DNA of 64,000 nucleotides from positions 248,001 through 312,000 of the forward strand of contig NZ_LN852695.1 in the NCBI RefSeq assembly GCF_001244545.1. The letters run 5' to 3'. This document shows, in pieces, positions 17,413-26,363 of the stretch. Position numbers and translations under genes: made by a program. The number at the start of each line of letters is the position of its first letter. The first letter of the stretch is position 1. This DNA comes from Candidatus Stoquefichus sp. SB1. Its GTDB lineage: Bacteria; Bacillota_I; Bacilli_A; Erysipelotrichales; Coprobacillaceae. Under the pieces are notes generated by a model. That model did not search any database and was not told the origin of the DNA. It saw only the letters and a program-made list of their open reading frames with translations.

Positions 17413-19192
17413 TGTCTGCGTCCTCCTGTAAATCTGCCCCGTCGATCTCGTAAACGTCAAATTCCTCGTCCGGCTTCACTATGGCGGGGCGGCGTTTGAT
17501 GTGCTTCTCCATGTCAAAGGCGTTCTTCGGGTCTGCGTCGGAGAGGTACTTGTATTTCGGGTGTCGCGTTATATCAAACTTATCTGAAAAGAACGGGCGC
17601 ACACCGCGCACCTGTAAAATGCACTTGCCGCCGTCCATAACGGCGATCTCGTCCTGCGTCATAAGTTCCTTTCCCAGCTTTTGGTAGTTCATGCCGTGGG
17701 AAAGCTCCCGCCCCCGCGTTTCGGACGTGTTGAAGCTGTCTATGGTTTCCTTGCCTAAAATTTCCGATATTTCTTTGAGGGTGCTTTTTTCCTTGCCGCC
17801 CAAGAAAAGGGTGGTGTCGCAATTCCCTACAATCGTGTCAGCGTTGTCTTTGTAGATTGCCTTTAGCTGGCTTTGTGACTGCAAGATAATTGACGCGGAG
17901 ATTTCCCGGCTTCTTATGGTAGCAATGAGCTTTTCAAACTTCGGTATCTGCCCGATATTCGCAAATTCATCAAGTAAGCACCTTACATGGACGGGAAGCC
18001 GCCCGCCGTATTCATCATCAGCCTTGTCACACAAGAGGTTGAATAGCTGGGTGTAGAGTATGCTCACGACAAAGTTAAAAGTGTCGTCGGTGTCGCTGAT
18101 AATGACGAAAAGGGCGGTCTTTCTGTCCCCCAGCGTGTCAAGCTCCATTTCGTCCGTTTCCATAAGCTCCCGCAGCTCCTTAATGTCAAAGGGGGCTAAC
18201 CTTGCGCCGCAGGAAATGAGGATAGAGCTTCGCGTCTTGCCCGCCGACAGCAGGAATTTTTTGTACTGCCGGACAGCGAAATGCTCCGGGTCTTTTTCTT
18301 CCAGCCGTTCAAACATGAGGTCAACCGGGCTTTGAAATTCCGGGTCGTCCTCGCGGGCTTCGCTGGCGTTTATCATTTCAAGCAGCGTCGTGAAGTTCTT
18401 TTCTTCCTCCGGGGCTTCATAGTGGATATAGCCGATAAGGGCGCAGTAGAAAAGCCGTTCCGACTTCACCCAAAAATCCTCGCCGGATTTCTCCCCGTCG
18501 CCTTTGGTGTTGGCGATTATGGTATTTACCAGCTTCAAAATGTCTTTCTCGCTGCGGATATACGCAAAGGGGTTGTAACGCATGGACTTCTTGAAATTGA
18601 TTGTGTTCAGCACTTTTATTCTGTACCCGCCACGCTGTAAGAGCTTCCCGCACTCGATTAAAACCGTGCCTTTCGGGTCTGTGACAACATAGCTGCTGTG
18701 CATTTGCATAAGCGACGGTTTGACGAAAAAGCGGGTCTTGCCGCTGCCGGAACCGCCGATCACAAGGATATTTTTGTTTCTTGCATACTTCGGCTGCTTC
18801 GGGCGGCTGTTCATGGTAAGCCGTTCCGTCTGCGTAAGCGGGATATTGTTCTCAAATACCGGGTCTATGTACGGCTTTATGTCCTCGGCTGTCCCCCAGC
18901 GTGCGGAACCGTACTCAATGCCCTTGCGGTATTTTTTCGCGTTCTTGCCCTTTAGGTAAACGGCAAGCCGGATAATCACCGCCCCGGCAATACCGATCAG
19001 TAAATCGGCGGGGTGGAAGCTGGGGGCTGCGCTGGCAAAGGCGGCGGTGAAGCCCTCCCCCAAGTTCAAGATTTTTTGGCTTGCGTCCATGCCGGGGGAA
19101 AGCCGGACAGCCGCGCCTGCCTTGTCAAACAGGTACACAAAGAGCAGATACGGGAGATTGAGGATAAGCAGCTTCTTGATTTCCGGCTTCAT
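17405..19192 (-). CDS. virD4: VirD4/TraG-type coupling protein
   Basis: 595 residues. Two N-terminal membrane helices (about 5-22 and 62-80) are followed by the TraG/TraD ATPase: Walker A IGGSGSGKT at about 145-153 and Walker B VRCLLDEFANIG in the second half. The coupling protein links the relaxosome to the type IV channel and pumps DNA out at the membrane. Its ATG overlaps the stop of the pcfB-like gene (ATGA), so both are co-translated, matching the PcfB-PcfC pair of pCF10. The 3-prime end carries the ribosome binding site for the next small gene. Identification secure. Confidence 0.96.
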   Translation of the reverse strand: MKPEIKKLLILNLPYLLFVYLFDKAGAAVRLSPGMDASQKILNLGEGFTAAFASAAPSFHPADLLIGIAGAVIIRLAVYLKGKNAKKYRKGIEYGSARWGTAEDIKPYIDPVFENNIPLTQTERLTMNSRPKQPKYARNKNILVIGGSGSGKTRFFVKPSLMQMHSSYVVTDPKGTVLIECGKLLQRGGYRIKVLNTINFKKSMRYNPFAYIRSEKDILKLVNTIIANTKGDGEKSGEDFWVKSERLFYCALIGYIHYEAPEEEKNFTTLLEMINASEAREDDPEFQSPVDLMFERLEEKDPEHFAVRQYKKFLLSAGKTRSSILISCGARLAPFDIKELRELMETDEMELDTLGDRKTALFVIISDTDDTFNFVVSILYTQLFNLLCDKADDEYGGRLPVHVRCLLDEFANIGQIPKFEKLIATIRSREISASIILQSQSQLKAIYKDNADTIVGNCDTTLFLGGKEKSTLKEISEILGKETIDSFNTSETRGRELSHGMNYQKLGKELMTQDEIAVMDGGKCILQVRGVRPFFSDKFDITRHPKYKYLSDADPKNAFDMEKHIKRRPAIVKPDEEFDVYEIDGADLQEDADSE

Positions 19193-19665
19193 AGCGATAC
19201 CTCCCTGTCCTTGTGTTTGGTCTGCTGGCGGCTGGCGTTCAGCTCCTTTGCCTTTTCCCGGAAAGCGGCTAATGCCTTTCGGATTGAGGGCTTCTTATCC
19301 TGCGTCAGCTTCTTTGCGGAAAACTCCTTGAAAGCGGCGGTCAGTGCGTCCGCGTCCCTGCCCTTGAAGAATACAAGGTAGCGGGGCGGGGTTTCCGTCG
19401 CGTCCTTTTTCAGCGCAAAGTCGATACCGTACTTTTTGGCGATACTCTCAAACGCCTTGATATTGTCTTTTGTGATCTCTATGTTGGAAACGCCCGTGTT
19501 CTGCTTCATAAGCTGCTTTAGGGTCTGTTTCCCGTGGGGCTGTTTGCCGATCTGCTTCTTTGCCTGTGCAAGCGCGGCTTTCATTGCCTTTTGCAGCACT
19601 TCGGCGGTCAGCTTCCCGGTCTTGATATACAGGGCAACGGTTTTCTCGTTGATCTCGTCCTGCAT
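19189..19665 (-). CDS. PcfB family protein (DUF3801)
   Basis: 158 residues. The central segment GVSNIEITKDNIKAFESIAK and the following motif around KYGIDFALKKD match PcfB/DUF3801, proteins that in pCF10 accompany the coupling ATPase. The C-terminus is basic and helical (RKALAAFREKAKEL). No membrane segment. A good AAAGGAGGG precedes the ATG at 19665, and the stop overlaps the virD4 start. It likely helps hand the DNA substrate to VirD4. Confidence 0.88.
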   Translation of the reverse strand: MQDEINEKTVALYIKTGKLTAEVLQKAMKAALAQAKKQIGKQPHGKQTLKQLMKQNTGVSNIEITKDNIKAFESIAKKYGIDFALKKDATETPPRYLVFFKGRDADALTAAFKEFSAKKLTQDKKPSIRKALAAFREKAKELNASRQQTKHKDREVSL

Positions 19666-19706
19666 GGGGTCTTTCCCTCCTTTCGGGGTGGTCTATGGGG
19701 CGGCGG

Positions 19707-19934
19707 TCAGATACGCACCCGCAGCCCGTTAAGATCGTCGGCTCTGATACCAACTAAGTACCATTCCTGTTTCATGTTCATTTCAATGCGGGTCGGCTTC
19801 CACTTGCCGCGGGTGAACACGTCGAAACAGTCCCCGCAATGCAGCCCGCCGTAATAGCTGGCAAGGTCAAAGCGAATGTCATAGCGGTCTGTGCGCTCGT
19901 CAAATACCAATGCTCCCGTCGTTTTCTGTGCCAT
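19707..19934 (-). CDS. DUF5348 family small protein
   Basis: 75 residues from the ATG at 19934, 8 bases after AAAGGAGG. The sequence MAQKTTGALVFDERTDRYDI and the later GDCFDVF and YLVGIRADDL segments match DUF5348 proteins of ICEs; the fold looks beta-rich. A longer upstream frame overlaps the rep-like gene and is spurious. Role unknown; lies in the operon between the replication-initiator-like gene and pcfB. Confidence 0.78.
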   Translation of the reverse strand: MAQKTTGALVFDERTDRYDIRFDLASYYGGLHCGDCFDVFTRGKWKPTRIEMNMKQEWYLVGIRADDLNGLRVRI

Positions 19935-19965
19935 AATAAAATCCTCCTTTTGTGGTTGTGGGTGG

Positions 19966-20943
19966 TTACAGGCTTTCGCCCGGTTTGAATGAATAGGGGT
20001 CGTGCGGCTCCTGTGGCGCAAGTGCGCCGCTTGCCATATCGTGAGCCACAAGGGACGTATAATAGTTGCCGATTGTGGACGGGGCATTGAAAAGCACCGC
20101 CCGTAGATACTGCTTGATGTTGCGGATTTTCGTTGTGTTCTCCCGCATACAGTCCAGCACAAAGCGGATATGTTCACTGTCCAGCTTCATAAACTTTGCT
20201 TTCACCAGCTCGGCGGGGTAGTCGTCCCCGGCAATACGGATCGTCTTTCTCCGGGTGCAGACAGTTTCAAGCATAATGTCAACAATTTCGTCCAGCCTGT
20301 CCCCGTCAAACTTCATATCCTGCATGAGAATGTCATAGGAGATATTGTCCTTGATGATCTCCCGGTAAATCTCATATGCGCTCTGTGTTTCCGTTTCCTT
20401 TCGCTTCCGTTCCGGCGGCGCAGCCGCTTCTCCGTCAGAGGGAGAGGGGGTAGGGGAAAGGATAGGAATGGAATGGGTACTTTGTAAATCTGTATTTATT
20501 TTTTCTTTTGTTGGTAAGTCAGTCTTTTGTATATCTTTATTTAATTGCATTGGATTTTCCAACGTAGGTTTTTCCAACATTGGTTTTTCCTGCGTTGGAT
20601 TATCCAATGTTGGATTTTCCAATGTAGGTAAATCCGGCGTAGGTTCTGTATGCGGCTGCTCATAGATCACATAATCAGCTCCGCGCAAGCGTCCCTTTTC
20701 GTCGCGTTCCCGTGAACGGACGATATACCCGGCGCGTTCCAGTTCCTTTATTGCTTCCCGGATAGCGTCTATCTTTTCCCGGTTAATCTGTGACAGCCCT
20801 GCAAGGGTGTAGTCCCAATCTTCGGGAAGTGACAGCATTTGCGATAAAAGCCCCTTTGCCTTTAAGGTCAGCTCCTTGTTGCGTAAATGGTGGTTGCTCA
20901 TAACGGTATAGCCCTTGTTGCGCTCCACTCGGAAAACTGCCAT
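19966..20943 (-). CDS. Replication initiator-like protein with winged helix and DUF6017-type C-terminus
   Basis: 325 residues. The N-terminal 90 residues (MAVFRVERNKGYTVMSNHHL, then LTLKAKGLLSQMLSLPEDWDY) form the winged-helix domain typical of RepA_N/DnaD-like initiators of Firmicute plasmids and ICEs. A proline/threonine-rich linker with a five-residue tandem repeat (about residues 103-131) follows, then a C-terminal helical domain as in DUF6017 proteins. It probably starts replication of the excised element, or regulates it. It is the first gene of the minus-strand run; AAAGGAG lies 10 bases before the ATG. A terminator precedes it at 21094. Confidence 0.82.
   Translation of the reverse strand: MAVFRVERNKGYTVMSNHHLRNKELTLKAKGLLSQMLSLPEDWDYTLAGLSQINREKIDAIREAIKELERAGYIVRSRERDEKGRLRGADYVIYEQPHTEPTPDLPTLENPTLDNPTQEKPMLEKPTLENPMQLNKDIQKTDLPTKEKINTDLQSTHSIPILSPTPSPSDGEAAAPPERKRKETETQSAYEIYREIIKDNISYDILMQDMKFDGDRLDEIVDIMLETVCTRRKTIRIAGDDYPAELVKAKFMKLDSEHIRFVLDCMRENTTKIRNIKQYLRAVLFNAPSTIGNYYTSLVAHDMASGALAPQEPHDPYSFKPGESL
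20550..20639 (-). repeat. Six imperfect 15-bp tandem units in the rep-like gene
   Basis: Six units with the pattern TTGGATTTTCCAAcg, each containing a small dyad (TTGGA / TCCAA), run in frame. They encode the repeated pentapeptide P-T-L-E-N/K in the linker of the initiator-like protein. Units differ by one to five bases, so the array is not recent. It could serve as an iteron-like binding site as well as coding a linker. Confidence 0.8.
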
Positions 20944-21093
20944 AGCTTCATCACTCCTTTGGTTGTGGATTTGTTACGCGATAGAACGCCGTTTTGCCGG
21001 GGTTAGGTATAAATCCCTGTCCCCGTTAAAAACGCGCCCGCAAAGCCGCATATAGCAAGGCTCTTTTCGCCCCTACTGCGTAACATGAGGGCA

Positions 21094-21144
21094 TAAAAAA
21101 AGCGGCGTTCCTGTTCTCCCTGTTATGGGATAGAGAAACGCCGC
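21094..21144 (-). terminator. Intrinsic terminator upstream of the ICE rep-like gene
   Basis: On the minus strand the stem GCGGCGTT (21137-21144 with 21102-21109), containing an inner TCCC/GGGA pairing, is followed by seven T residues. It would stop read-through from the chromosome into the first ICE gene; the 150 bases between it and the rep start must hold that gene's promoter. Confidence 0.75.
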
Positions 21145-21225
21145 ATTTGCGTCGTATTCAGTTTTCATTTATTCTTTCTCAATGCTGTGTGCTGGTGTTT
21201 GGGCTTGCAGGGTTCCGGGTGGCAT

Positions 21226-21320
21226 ATCAAGGCTCTTTCCCTCAAAAGTAGTAAATTGGTAGTAAATTCAGCTTGAAATCCTGCTTGTATGCCCGTAAAT
21301 CAAGGCTTTTTTGAGATAAT
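21226..21320. other. Right boundary region of the ICE (attachment site candidate)
   Basis: Base composition and codon style change abruptly here: GC-rich to the left, AT-rich to the right. The stretch contains a 10-bp tandem copy (GTAGTAAATT at 21248-21257 and 21259-21268) and a 9-bp direct repeat ATCAAGGCT (21226-21234, 21299-21307), the kind of arm-type repeat seen near ICE ends. The core attachment site cannot be fixed because the other end is outside the window. Confidence 0.45.
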
Positions 21321-21377
21321 CAACCATTTTAATATAAAAGTTAATCTTTTTTTAGAATATATCGCTATTTTTCTACT

Positions 21378-21405
21378 TTGTTTTATAATCCAACTGTGTT
21401 ATAAT
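21378..21405 (+). promoter_or_regulatory. Promoter of the serS leader
   Basis: TTGTTT (21378-21383), 16-base spacer, TATAAT (21400-21405), about ten bases upstream of the T-box leader. Clean sigma-A match. Confidence 0.65.
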
Positions 21406-21411
21406 CTATGT

Positions 21412-21617
21412 GTTAAATCGATGCGTTGGATAAGTAAATAACATAATATGATAGAGAACTGATGGGTGGTGTAAATCAGTATAGCATGTTATTGAAATCT
21501 CCCAACAAGAGAAGCTAATCACTTCCGGCTGATCCGTTATCTCATATAAAGATATCTTTTGATATGAAATAGGGTGGCACCACGATATATTCGTCCCTTG
21601 AATGGTGTTTTTATTAT
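21412..21617 (+). promoter_or_regulatory. T-box riboswitch leader of serS
   Basis: The leader between the promoter and serS contains a GTGGTGTAA-type Stem I apical motif (near 21465-21475) and the diagnostic T-box AGGGTGGCACCACG at 21571-21584. Downstream, CACCA (21578-21582) can pair with TGGTG (21603-21607) before a T-rich stretch, giving a terminator that competes with the antiterminator (T-box with ...CGTCCCTT). T-boxes sense uncharged tRNA; placed directly before serS, this one should read tRNA-Ser. The specifier codon could not be fixed by eye. Confidence 0.9.
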
Positions 21618-21636
21618 ATAAAAAGGAGAGAGAAAA

Positions 21637-22914
21637 ATGATTGATATAGCAAAATTAAGAGAAAATCCAGAAGCAGTTAAAGAAAATATGAAGAAAAAAT
21701 TTCAACATGATCGTTTACATTTAGTAGATGAAGCTTTTGATTTAGATAAAATGTATCGTGAAACTTTAACAAAAGCCAGTGAACTTCGTGCTATGCGTAA
21801 TAAATTATCTAAAGAAATTGGTCAATTTATGCGTGAAGGTAAAAAAGACTTAGCAGAAGCAAACAAGAAGAAAGTTAGTGAAATGGCTGATCTTTTAAAA
21901 GAATTGGAAGTTAAAGAAGAAGAGTTAGGACCTAAATTAAAAGAAATTATGATGAAAATTCCTAACTTTATTGATGATTCTGTACCTGTAGGTAAAGATG
22001 ATAGTGAAAATGTAGAAATTCAAAAATATGGAGATCCAGTTGTTCCTGATTATGAAATTCCATATCATGCTGATATTATTGCTAAATTTAATGGTTTAGA
22101 TAAAGATGCAAGTGGAAGAACAAGTGGAAATGGATTTTATTATTTAATGGGAGATATTGCACGTTTATCTTCTGCAATGATTTCTTATGCAAGAGATTTT
22201 ATGATTGATAAAGGATTTACTTATTGTATTCCTCCATTTATGATTAGAAGTGATGTTGTGACTGGGGTTATGTCATTTGAAGAAATGGATGCAATGATGT
22301 ATAAAATTGAAGGTGAAGATTTATATTTAATTGGAACAAGTGAACATAGTATGATTGGTAAATTTAAAGATCAGATTGTAAAAGAAGAAGATTTACCAAT
22401 TACAATGACTTCTTATTCACCATGTTTTAGAAAAGAAGTGGGTGCACATGGTATTGAAGAAAGAGGAATTTATAGAGTTCATCAATTTGAAAAACAAGAA
22501 ATGGTTGTTTTATGTAAACCAGAAGAAGCAATGGAATGGTATAATAAGATGTGGTCTTATACTGTTGAATTGTTTAGAAGTTTAGAGATTCCAGTGAGAA
22601 CATTAGAATGTTGTAGTGGGGATTTAGCAGACTTAAAAGAAAAATCTTGTGATGTTGAAGCATGGTCTCCTCGTCAACAAAAGTATTTTGAAGTTGGATC
22701 TTGTTCAACATTAGGTGATGCTCAAGCAAGACGTTTAGGTATTCGTACAAAAGGTGAACAAGGAACTTATTATGTAGCCACTTTGAATAATACTGTTTTA
22801 GCAAGTACACGTGCATTAATTGCTTTTATTGAAAATAACTATAATGAGGATGGAACAATTCATATTCCTGAAGTTTTACGTCCTTATATGGGTGGCAAAG
22901 AAAAAATTAGTTAA
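21637..22914 (+). CDS. serS: Serine--tRNA ligase
   Basis: 425 residues, the usual length. Residues 1-105 form the coiled-coil arm that contacts the tRNA long variable arm (KASELRAMRNKLSKEIGQFM). The class II core follows with motif 2 (FRKEVGAHGIEERGIYRVHQ) and the glycine/arginine motif 3 region ending in NTVLASTRALIAF. It charges tRNA-Ser with serine in the cytoplasm. AAGGAG lies eight bases upstream. Its T-box leader implies induction when charged tRNA-Ser is scarce. The gene stands alone between leader and terminator, next to the ICE boundary. Confidence 0.98.
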   Translation: MIDIAKLRENPEAVKENMKKKFQHDRLHLVDEAFDLDKMYRETLTKASELRAMRNKLSKEIGQFMREGKKDLAEANKKKVSEMADLLKELEVKEEELGPKLKEIMMKIPNFIDDSVPVGKDDSENVEIQKYGDPVVPDYEIPYHADIIAKFNGLDKDASGRTSGNGFYYLMGDIARLSSAMISYARDFMIDKGFTYCIPPFMIRSDVVTGVMSFEEMDAMMYKIEGEDLYLIGTSEHSMIGKFKDQIVKEEDLPITMTSYSPCFRKEVGAHGIEERGIYRVHQFEKQEMVVLCKPEEAMEWYNKMWSYTVELFRSLEIPVRTLECCSGDLADLKEKSCDVEAWSPRQQKYFEVGSCSTLGDAQARRLGIRTKGEQGTYYVATLNNTVLASTRALIAFIENNYNEDGTIHIPEVLRPYMGGKEKIS

Positions 22915-22936
22915 AATGGGGGTTTCTCCATTTTTT
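22913..22936 (+). terminator. Intrinsic terminator of serS
   Basis: AAAATGG and CCATTTT form a stem directly after the stop codon, followed by seven T residues. Confidence 0.8.
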
Positions 22937-23023
22937 TCTTTAGAAAATCTTTTCTTTATTTTTCACAGGATTTACACATTCGTCTGTTAAAATATCTTTC
23001 GAATGATAGAAAGGGGACTATTT

Positions 23024-24535
23024 ATGAAAAACATCCTAGAATATTTAGAACAGTCTTCTCGACAATATTTTACAAAAGTTGCTTTTACTGATGAAAATCG
23101 TGAAATGACGTATGGAGAATGTGTTGAGTGTTCACAAAAAGTAGGAACAACATTATTAGAATTAAACCATAAAAGAAAACCAATTGCTGTTTTGATGGAT
23201 AAAAATGTTGAAAGTTTGTCGTGTTTCTTTGGGGTAGTTTATAGTGGCAATTTTTATGTAGTGATTGATTCTTTTATGCCAAAGGACCGTATAGAAAAAA
23301 TATTTGAAACATTACAACCGATTGCATTAATTTCTGATTATCAGCATCAAGAACTTGCTACTTCATTACATGAAACTGTTTATTTTTATGAAGATATGAT
23401 GAAATCAGATATTGATAATGAAAAATTAGGATTGATAAGAAAGCAAATGATTGATACTGATCCGCTATATGCTTTATTTACATCAGGATCAACTGGTGTG
23501 CCAAAAGGGGCAGTTTTATCACATCGTAATGTTATTAATTATGCATCATGGTATAAAGATACATTTGAAATTACTGAAAATACTGAATTTGGAAGTCAAA
23601 CACCTTTTTATTTTAGTATGTCAGTATCTGATGTTTATAGTACAATTATGTCAGGAGCAACTTTACATATTTTACCTAAAAAATTATTTTCATTTCCAAT
23701 CAAACTTATTGAATATATGAATGAAAAGAAAGTCAATACAATTTATTGGGTACCATCGGCATTGTGTATTGTCGCTAATTTAAAAGTATTGGATTATTTA
23801 ATGTTAGAACATGTTGATAAAGTTCTATTTGCAGGTGAAGTGATGCCAACAAAACAATTAAACTATTGGCGTCAAAAATTACCAAATGCAATGTATGCTA
23901 ATTTATTTGGTCCTACTGAAACAACAGATATTTGTACTTATTATATTGTTGATCGTGAATTTAAGGATGATGAGGTTTTACCGATTGGTAAAGCTTGTGA
24001 TAATACAGATGTATTCTTATTGGATGAAAATAATTGTGAAGTTCTAGGTAATCAAGAAGGGGAACTTTGTGTTAGAGGTTCTTTCTTGGCTTTAGGATAT
24101 TATAATAATGATGAAAAAACAAAAGAAGCATTTGTGCAAAATCCTTTGAATAAAGCTTATCCTGAAGTTATTTATCGTACAGGTGATTTAGTTAAATATA
24201 ATGATAAAGGTGAGTTAATCTATATAACAAGAAAAGATTTCCAAATCAAACATATGGGTTATCGTATTGAACTTGGTGAAATTGAAGCTGCTGTCAATTC
24301 TTTAGAAAAAATACAGAGTTGTGCAGTTATATTTGATGAAATAAAAGATAAAATTGTTTTGATATATACAGGAAAAATTGATGATAAAGGTATCATGGAT
24401 GGGGTTTCTCATAAAATTCCTCATTATATGCATCCAAATGTTATTGTCAAAACAAAATTAATGCCGTATAATCAGAACGGTAAAATTGATAGAAAATGGC
24501 TAAAGGGTCATTATGAAGAAATGGGAGGAAAATAG
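23024..24535 (+). CDS. dltA: DltA-like D-alanine--carrier protein ligase
   Basis: 503 residues from the ATG at 23024, chosen because AAAGGGG lies eight bases upstream; the earlier in-frame start is weak. An AMP-forming adenylation enzyme: P-loop LFTSGSTGVPKG at about 147-158, the FGPTETT motif and the YRTGDL motif before the C-terminal subdomain. It activates an amino acid (D-alanine in canonical DltA) and loads it onto the carrier protein encoded next. First gene of a four-gene unit. The order adenylation-carrier-MBOAT-SGNH differs from the usual dltABCD, so the acyl group and final target are not fully certain. Confidence 0.88.
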   Translation: MKNILEYLEQSSRQYFTKVAFTDENREMTYGECVECSQKVGTTLLELNHKRKPIAVLMDKNVESLSCFFGVVYSGNFYVVIDSFMPKDRIEKIFETLQPIALISDYQHQELATSLHETVYFYEDMMKSDIDNEKLGLIRKQMIDTDPLYALFTSGSTGVPKGAVLSHRNVINYASWYKDTFEITENTEFGSQTPFYFSMSVSDVYSTIMSGATLHILPKKLFSFPIKLIEYMNEKKVNTIYWVPSALCIVANLKVLDYLMLEHVDKVLFAGEVMPTKQLNYWRQKLPNAMYANLFGPTETTDICTYYIVDREFKDDEVLPIGKACDNTDVFLLDENNCEVLGNQEGELCVRGSFLALGYYNNDEKTKEAFVQNPLNKAYPEVIYRTGDLVKYNDKGELIYITRKDFQIKHMGYRIELGEIEAAVNSLEKIQSCAVIFDEIKDKIVLIYTGKIDDKGIMDGVSHKIPHYMHPNVIVKTKLMPYNQNGKIDRKWLKGHYEEMGGK

Positions 24536-24536
24536 A

Positions 24537-24767
24537 GTGGAAGAATTATTAGATATTTTAAAAGGATTAAAACCTGGTGTTGATTTTGAAAATGAAAAGA
24601 ATTTAATTGATGATAGACTTTTAGATTCATTGGATGTTATGAATTTAACTGTTGAATTAAATGATGAATTTGATATTGAAATTACACCATTAGATATATT
24701 ACCTGAAAATTTTCAATCTGTTGATGCAATGTATGCATTAATTACACGTTTACAAGACGAAGGATAA
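24537..24767 (+). CDS. dltC: D-alanyl carrier protein
   Basis: 76 residues from the GTG at 24537. That start has GGGAGG eight bases upstream; the longer frame would overlap dltA. The phosphopantetheine attachment serine lies in LLDSLDVMN at about residue 31. Small, acidic, helical: a typical DltC. It carries the activated amino acid to the MBOAT protein at the membrane. Starts two bases after the dltA stop, so coupled. Confidence 0.9.
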   Translation: MEELLDILKGLKPGVDFENEKNLIDDRLLDSLDVMNLTVELNDEFDIEITPLDILPENFQSVDAMYALITRLQDEG

Positions 24768-24770
24768 TTT

Positions 24771-26351
24771 ATGGCATATACAACTTATGTATATTTAATA
24801 CTTTTTTTAGGAAGCACATTTCTTTTTTATAGTGTGTTTCCTAAAAAATATAAATGGGTTGTTTTATTATCAGCAAGTTATCTTTATTATATTGCAGCTA
24901 GTCGTTTATGGTTAGTTATTTTTATTTTAATGACATCATTATCCGTGTATTTAAGTGCAATATGGATTGATAAAATAAATGATCTATTTACAAGTGTTAA
25001 AAAATTACTAGATCGAGAACAGAAAAAAGCATTTAAAGAAAAATTATTATGGCAAAAGAAAATGGTTGTTATTTTAATGTTAATAATTAATTTAGGAGCA
25101 TTAGTTTTCTTGAAATATTATAATTTTTTTGCAGATGTACTTAATTTTGCATTATTTGATTTTTTAAATATTCATATACCTATGTTGAAATTATTTTTAC
25201 CATTAGGAATTTCATTTTATACTTTGCAGGCAATTAGCTATGTAATTGATGTTTATAGAGGAAAATATAAAGCTGATAAGAATTTTGGGAGAGTTGCTTT
25301 ATTTTTAACTTTCTTTCCTACAATTGTTGAAGGACCTATTGCAAGATATGATCAAGTTGCACATCAATTATATGAAGGACATCCTTTTCATTATGAGAAT
25401 TTAACACAAGGTGTGCAGTTAATTCTTTGGGGAATGTTTAAAAAGATTGTAATTGCAGATAGAGCAAATATGCTTGTTAATTTTGTTTTTGGTGATTATT
25501 TGAAATTTTCAGGATTAAGTGTTGTTTTTGCAATTATTTTTTATACAATTCAGCTTTATACAGAGTTTTCTGGTGCTATGGATATTGTTCGTGGTAGTGC
25601 TCAAATATTTAGTGTGAATTTACCAGAAAACTTTAAACAGCCATTCTTTGCAAAGAGTATTAATGAATTTTGGCAAAGATGGCATATGACTTTAGGTGCA
25701 TGGCTTAGAGATTATGTTTTTTATAGTGTTTCTTTATCAAATCCATTTAAAAAATTCAATCATTATGTAAGAAGTCATTTTAATGAATATTTTTCTAAAT
25801 TATTACCTGCGACAACAGCATTATTCTTTGTTTGGATTTGTAATGGTTTATGGCATGGTGCCAGTATGAAATATGTGATGTATGGGATGTATTATTATAT
25901 TATTATGGTTATTGGTATGTTTATGGAACCTATTTTTCACAAGGTTAAAGAGAGTTTACGTATTAAGAAAGAATCACATGCATTTCATTTATTTCAAATT
26001 TTAAGAACTGTTGTTATTGTTAATATTGGAATGTTAATTTTTAGGGCAGATACTTTATCACAAGCATTTAATATGTTTATTTCATGTTTTAAAAACTTTA
26101 ATTTTGATATTTCACAATTAGCACATTTAGGCTTAAGTGTTCCTGATATTATGGTGGTATTAATAGGGACATTGGTTGTCTTTATTATTGGGTTATTTAA
26201 AGAAAGAGGTATTGAAATTAGAAAAAGTGTGGCTAAATGGAATATTGTGCCAAGATGGGCATTTTATATAGCTGGTTTATTTATTGTTATTATCTTTGGA
26301 GCATATGGTAGAGGTTATGATATTGTTAGCTTTATCTATGCACAATTTTAG
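24771..26351 (+). CDS. dltB: MBOAT O-acyltransferase (DltB-like)
   Basis: 526 residues with about ten or more membrane helices. The MBOAT histidine is in NGLWHGAS (H362), preceded by the family motif SINEFWQRWHMTLGAWLRDY at about 299-318. It passes the acyl group from the carrier protein across the membrane for wall or lipoteichoic acid (or another glycan) esterification. Starts three bases after dltC. Strong family call; whether the substrate is D-alanine is inferred from the operon. Confidence 0.92.
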   Translation: MAYTTYVYLILFLGSTFLFYSVFPKKYKWVVLLSASYLYYIAASRLWLVIFILMTSLSVYLSAIWIDKINDLFTSVKKLLDREQKKAFKEKLLWQKKMVVILMLIINLGALVFLKYYNFFADVLNFALFDFLNIHIPMLKLFLPLGISFYTLQAISYVIDVYRGKYKADKNFGRVALFLTFFPTIVEGPIARYDQVAHQLYEGHPFHYENLTQGVQLILWGMFKKIVIADRANMLVNFVFGDYLKFSGLSVVFAIIFYTIQLYTEFSGAMDIVRGSAQIFSVNLPENFKQPFFAKSINEFWQRWHMTLGAWLRDYVFYSVSLSNPFKKFNHYVRSHFNEYFSKLLPATTALFFVWICNGLWHGASMKYVMYGMYYYIIMVIGMFMEPIFHKVKESLRIKKESHAFHLFQILRTVVIVNIGMLIFRADTLSQAFNMFISCFKNFNFDISQLAHLGLSVPDIMVVLIGTLVVFIIGLFKERGIEIRKSVAKWNIVPRWAFYIAGLFIVIIFGAYGRGYDIVSFIYAQF

Positions 26352-26363
26352 GAGGAAGATGGA

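Noticed and set aside
20550-20639. CRISPR-like repeats
   Set aside because: The units are contiguous, 15 bp and in frame; no spacers.
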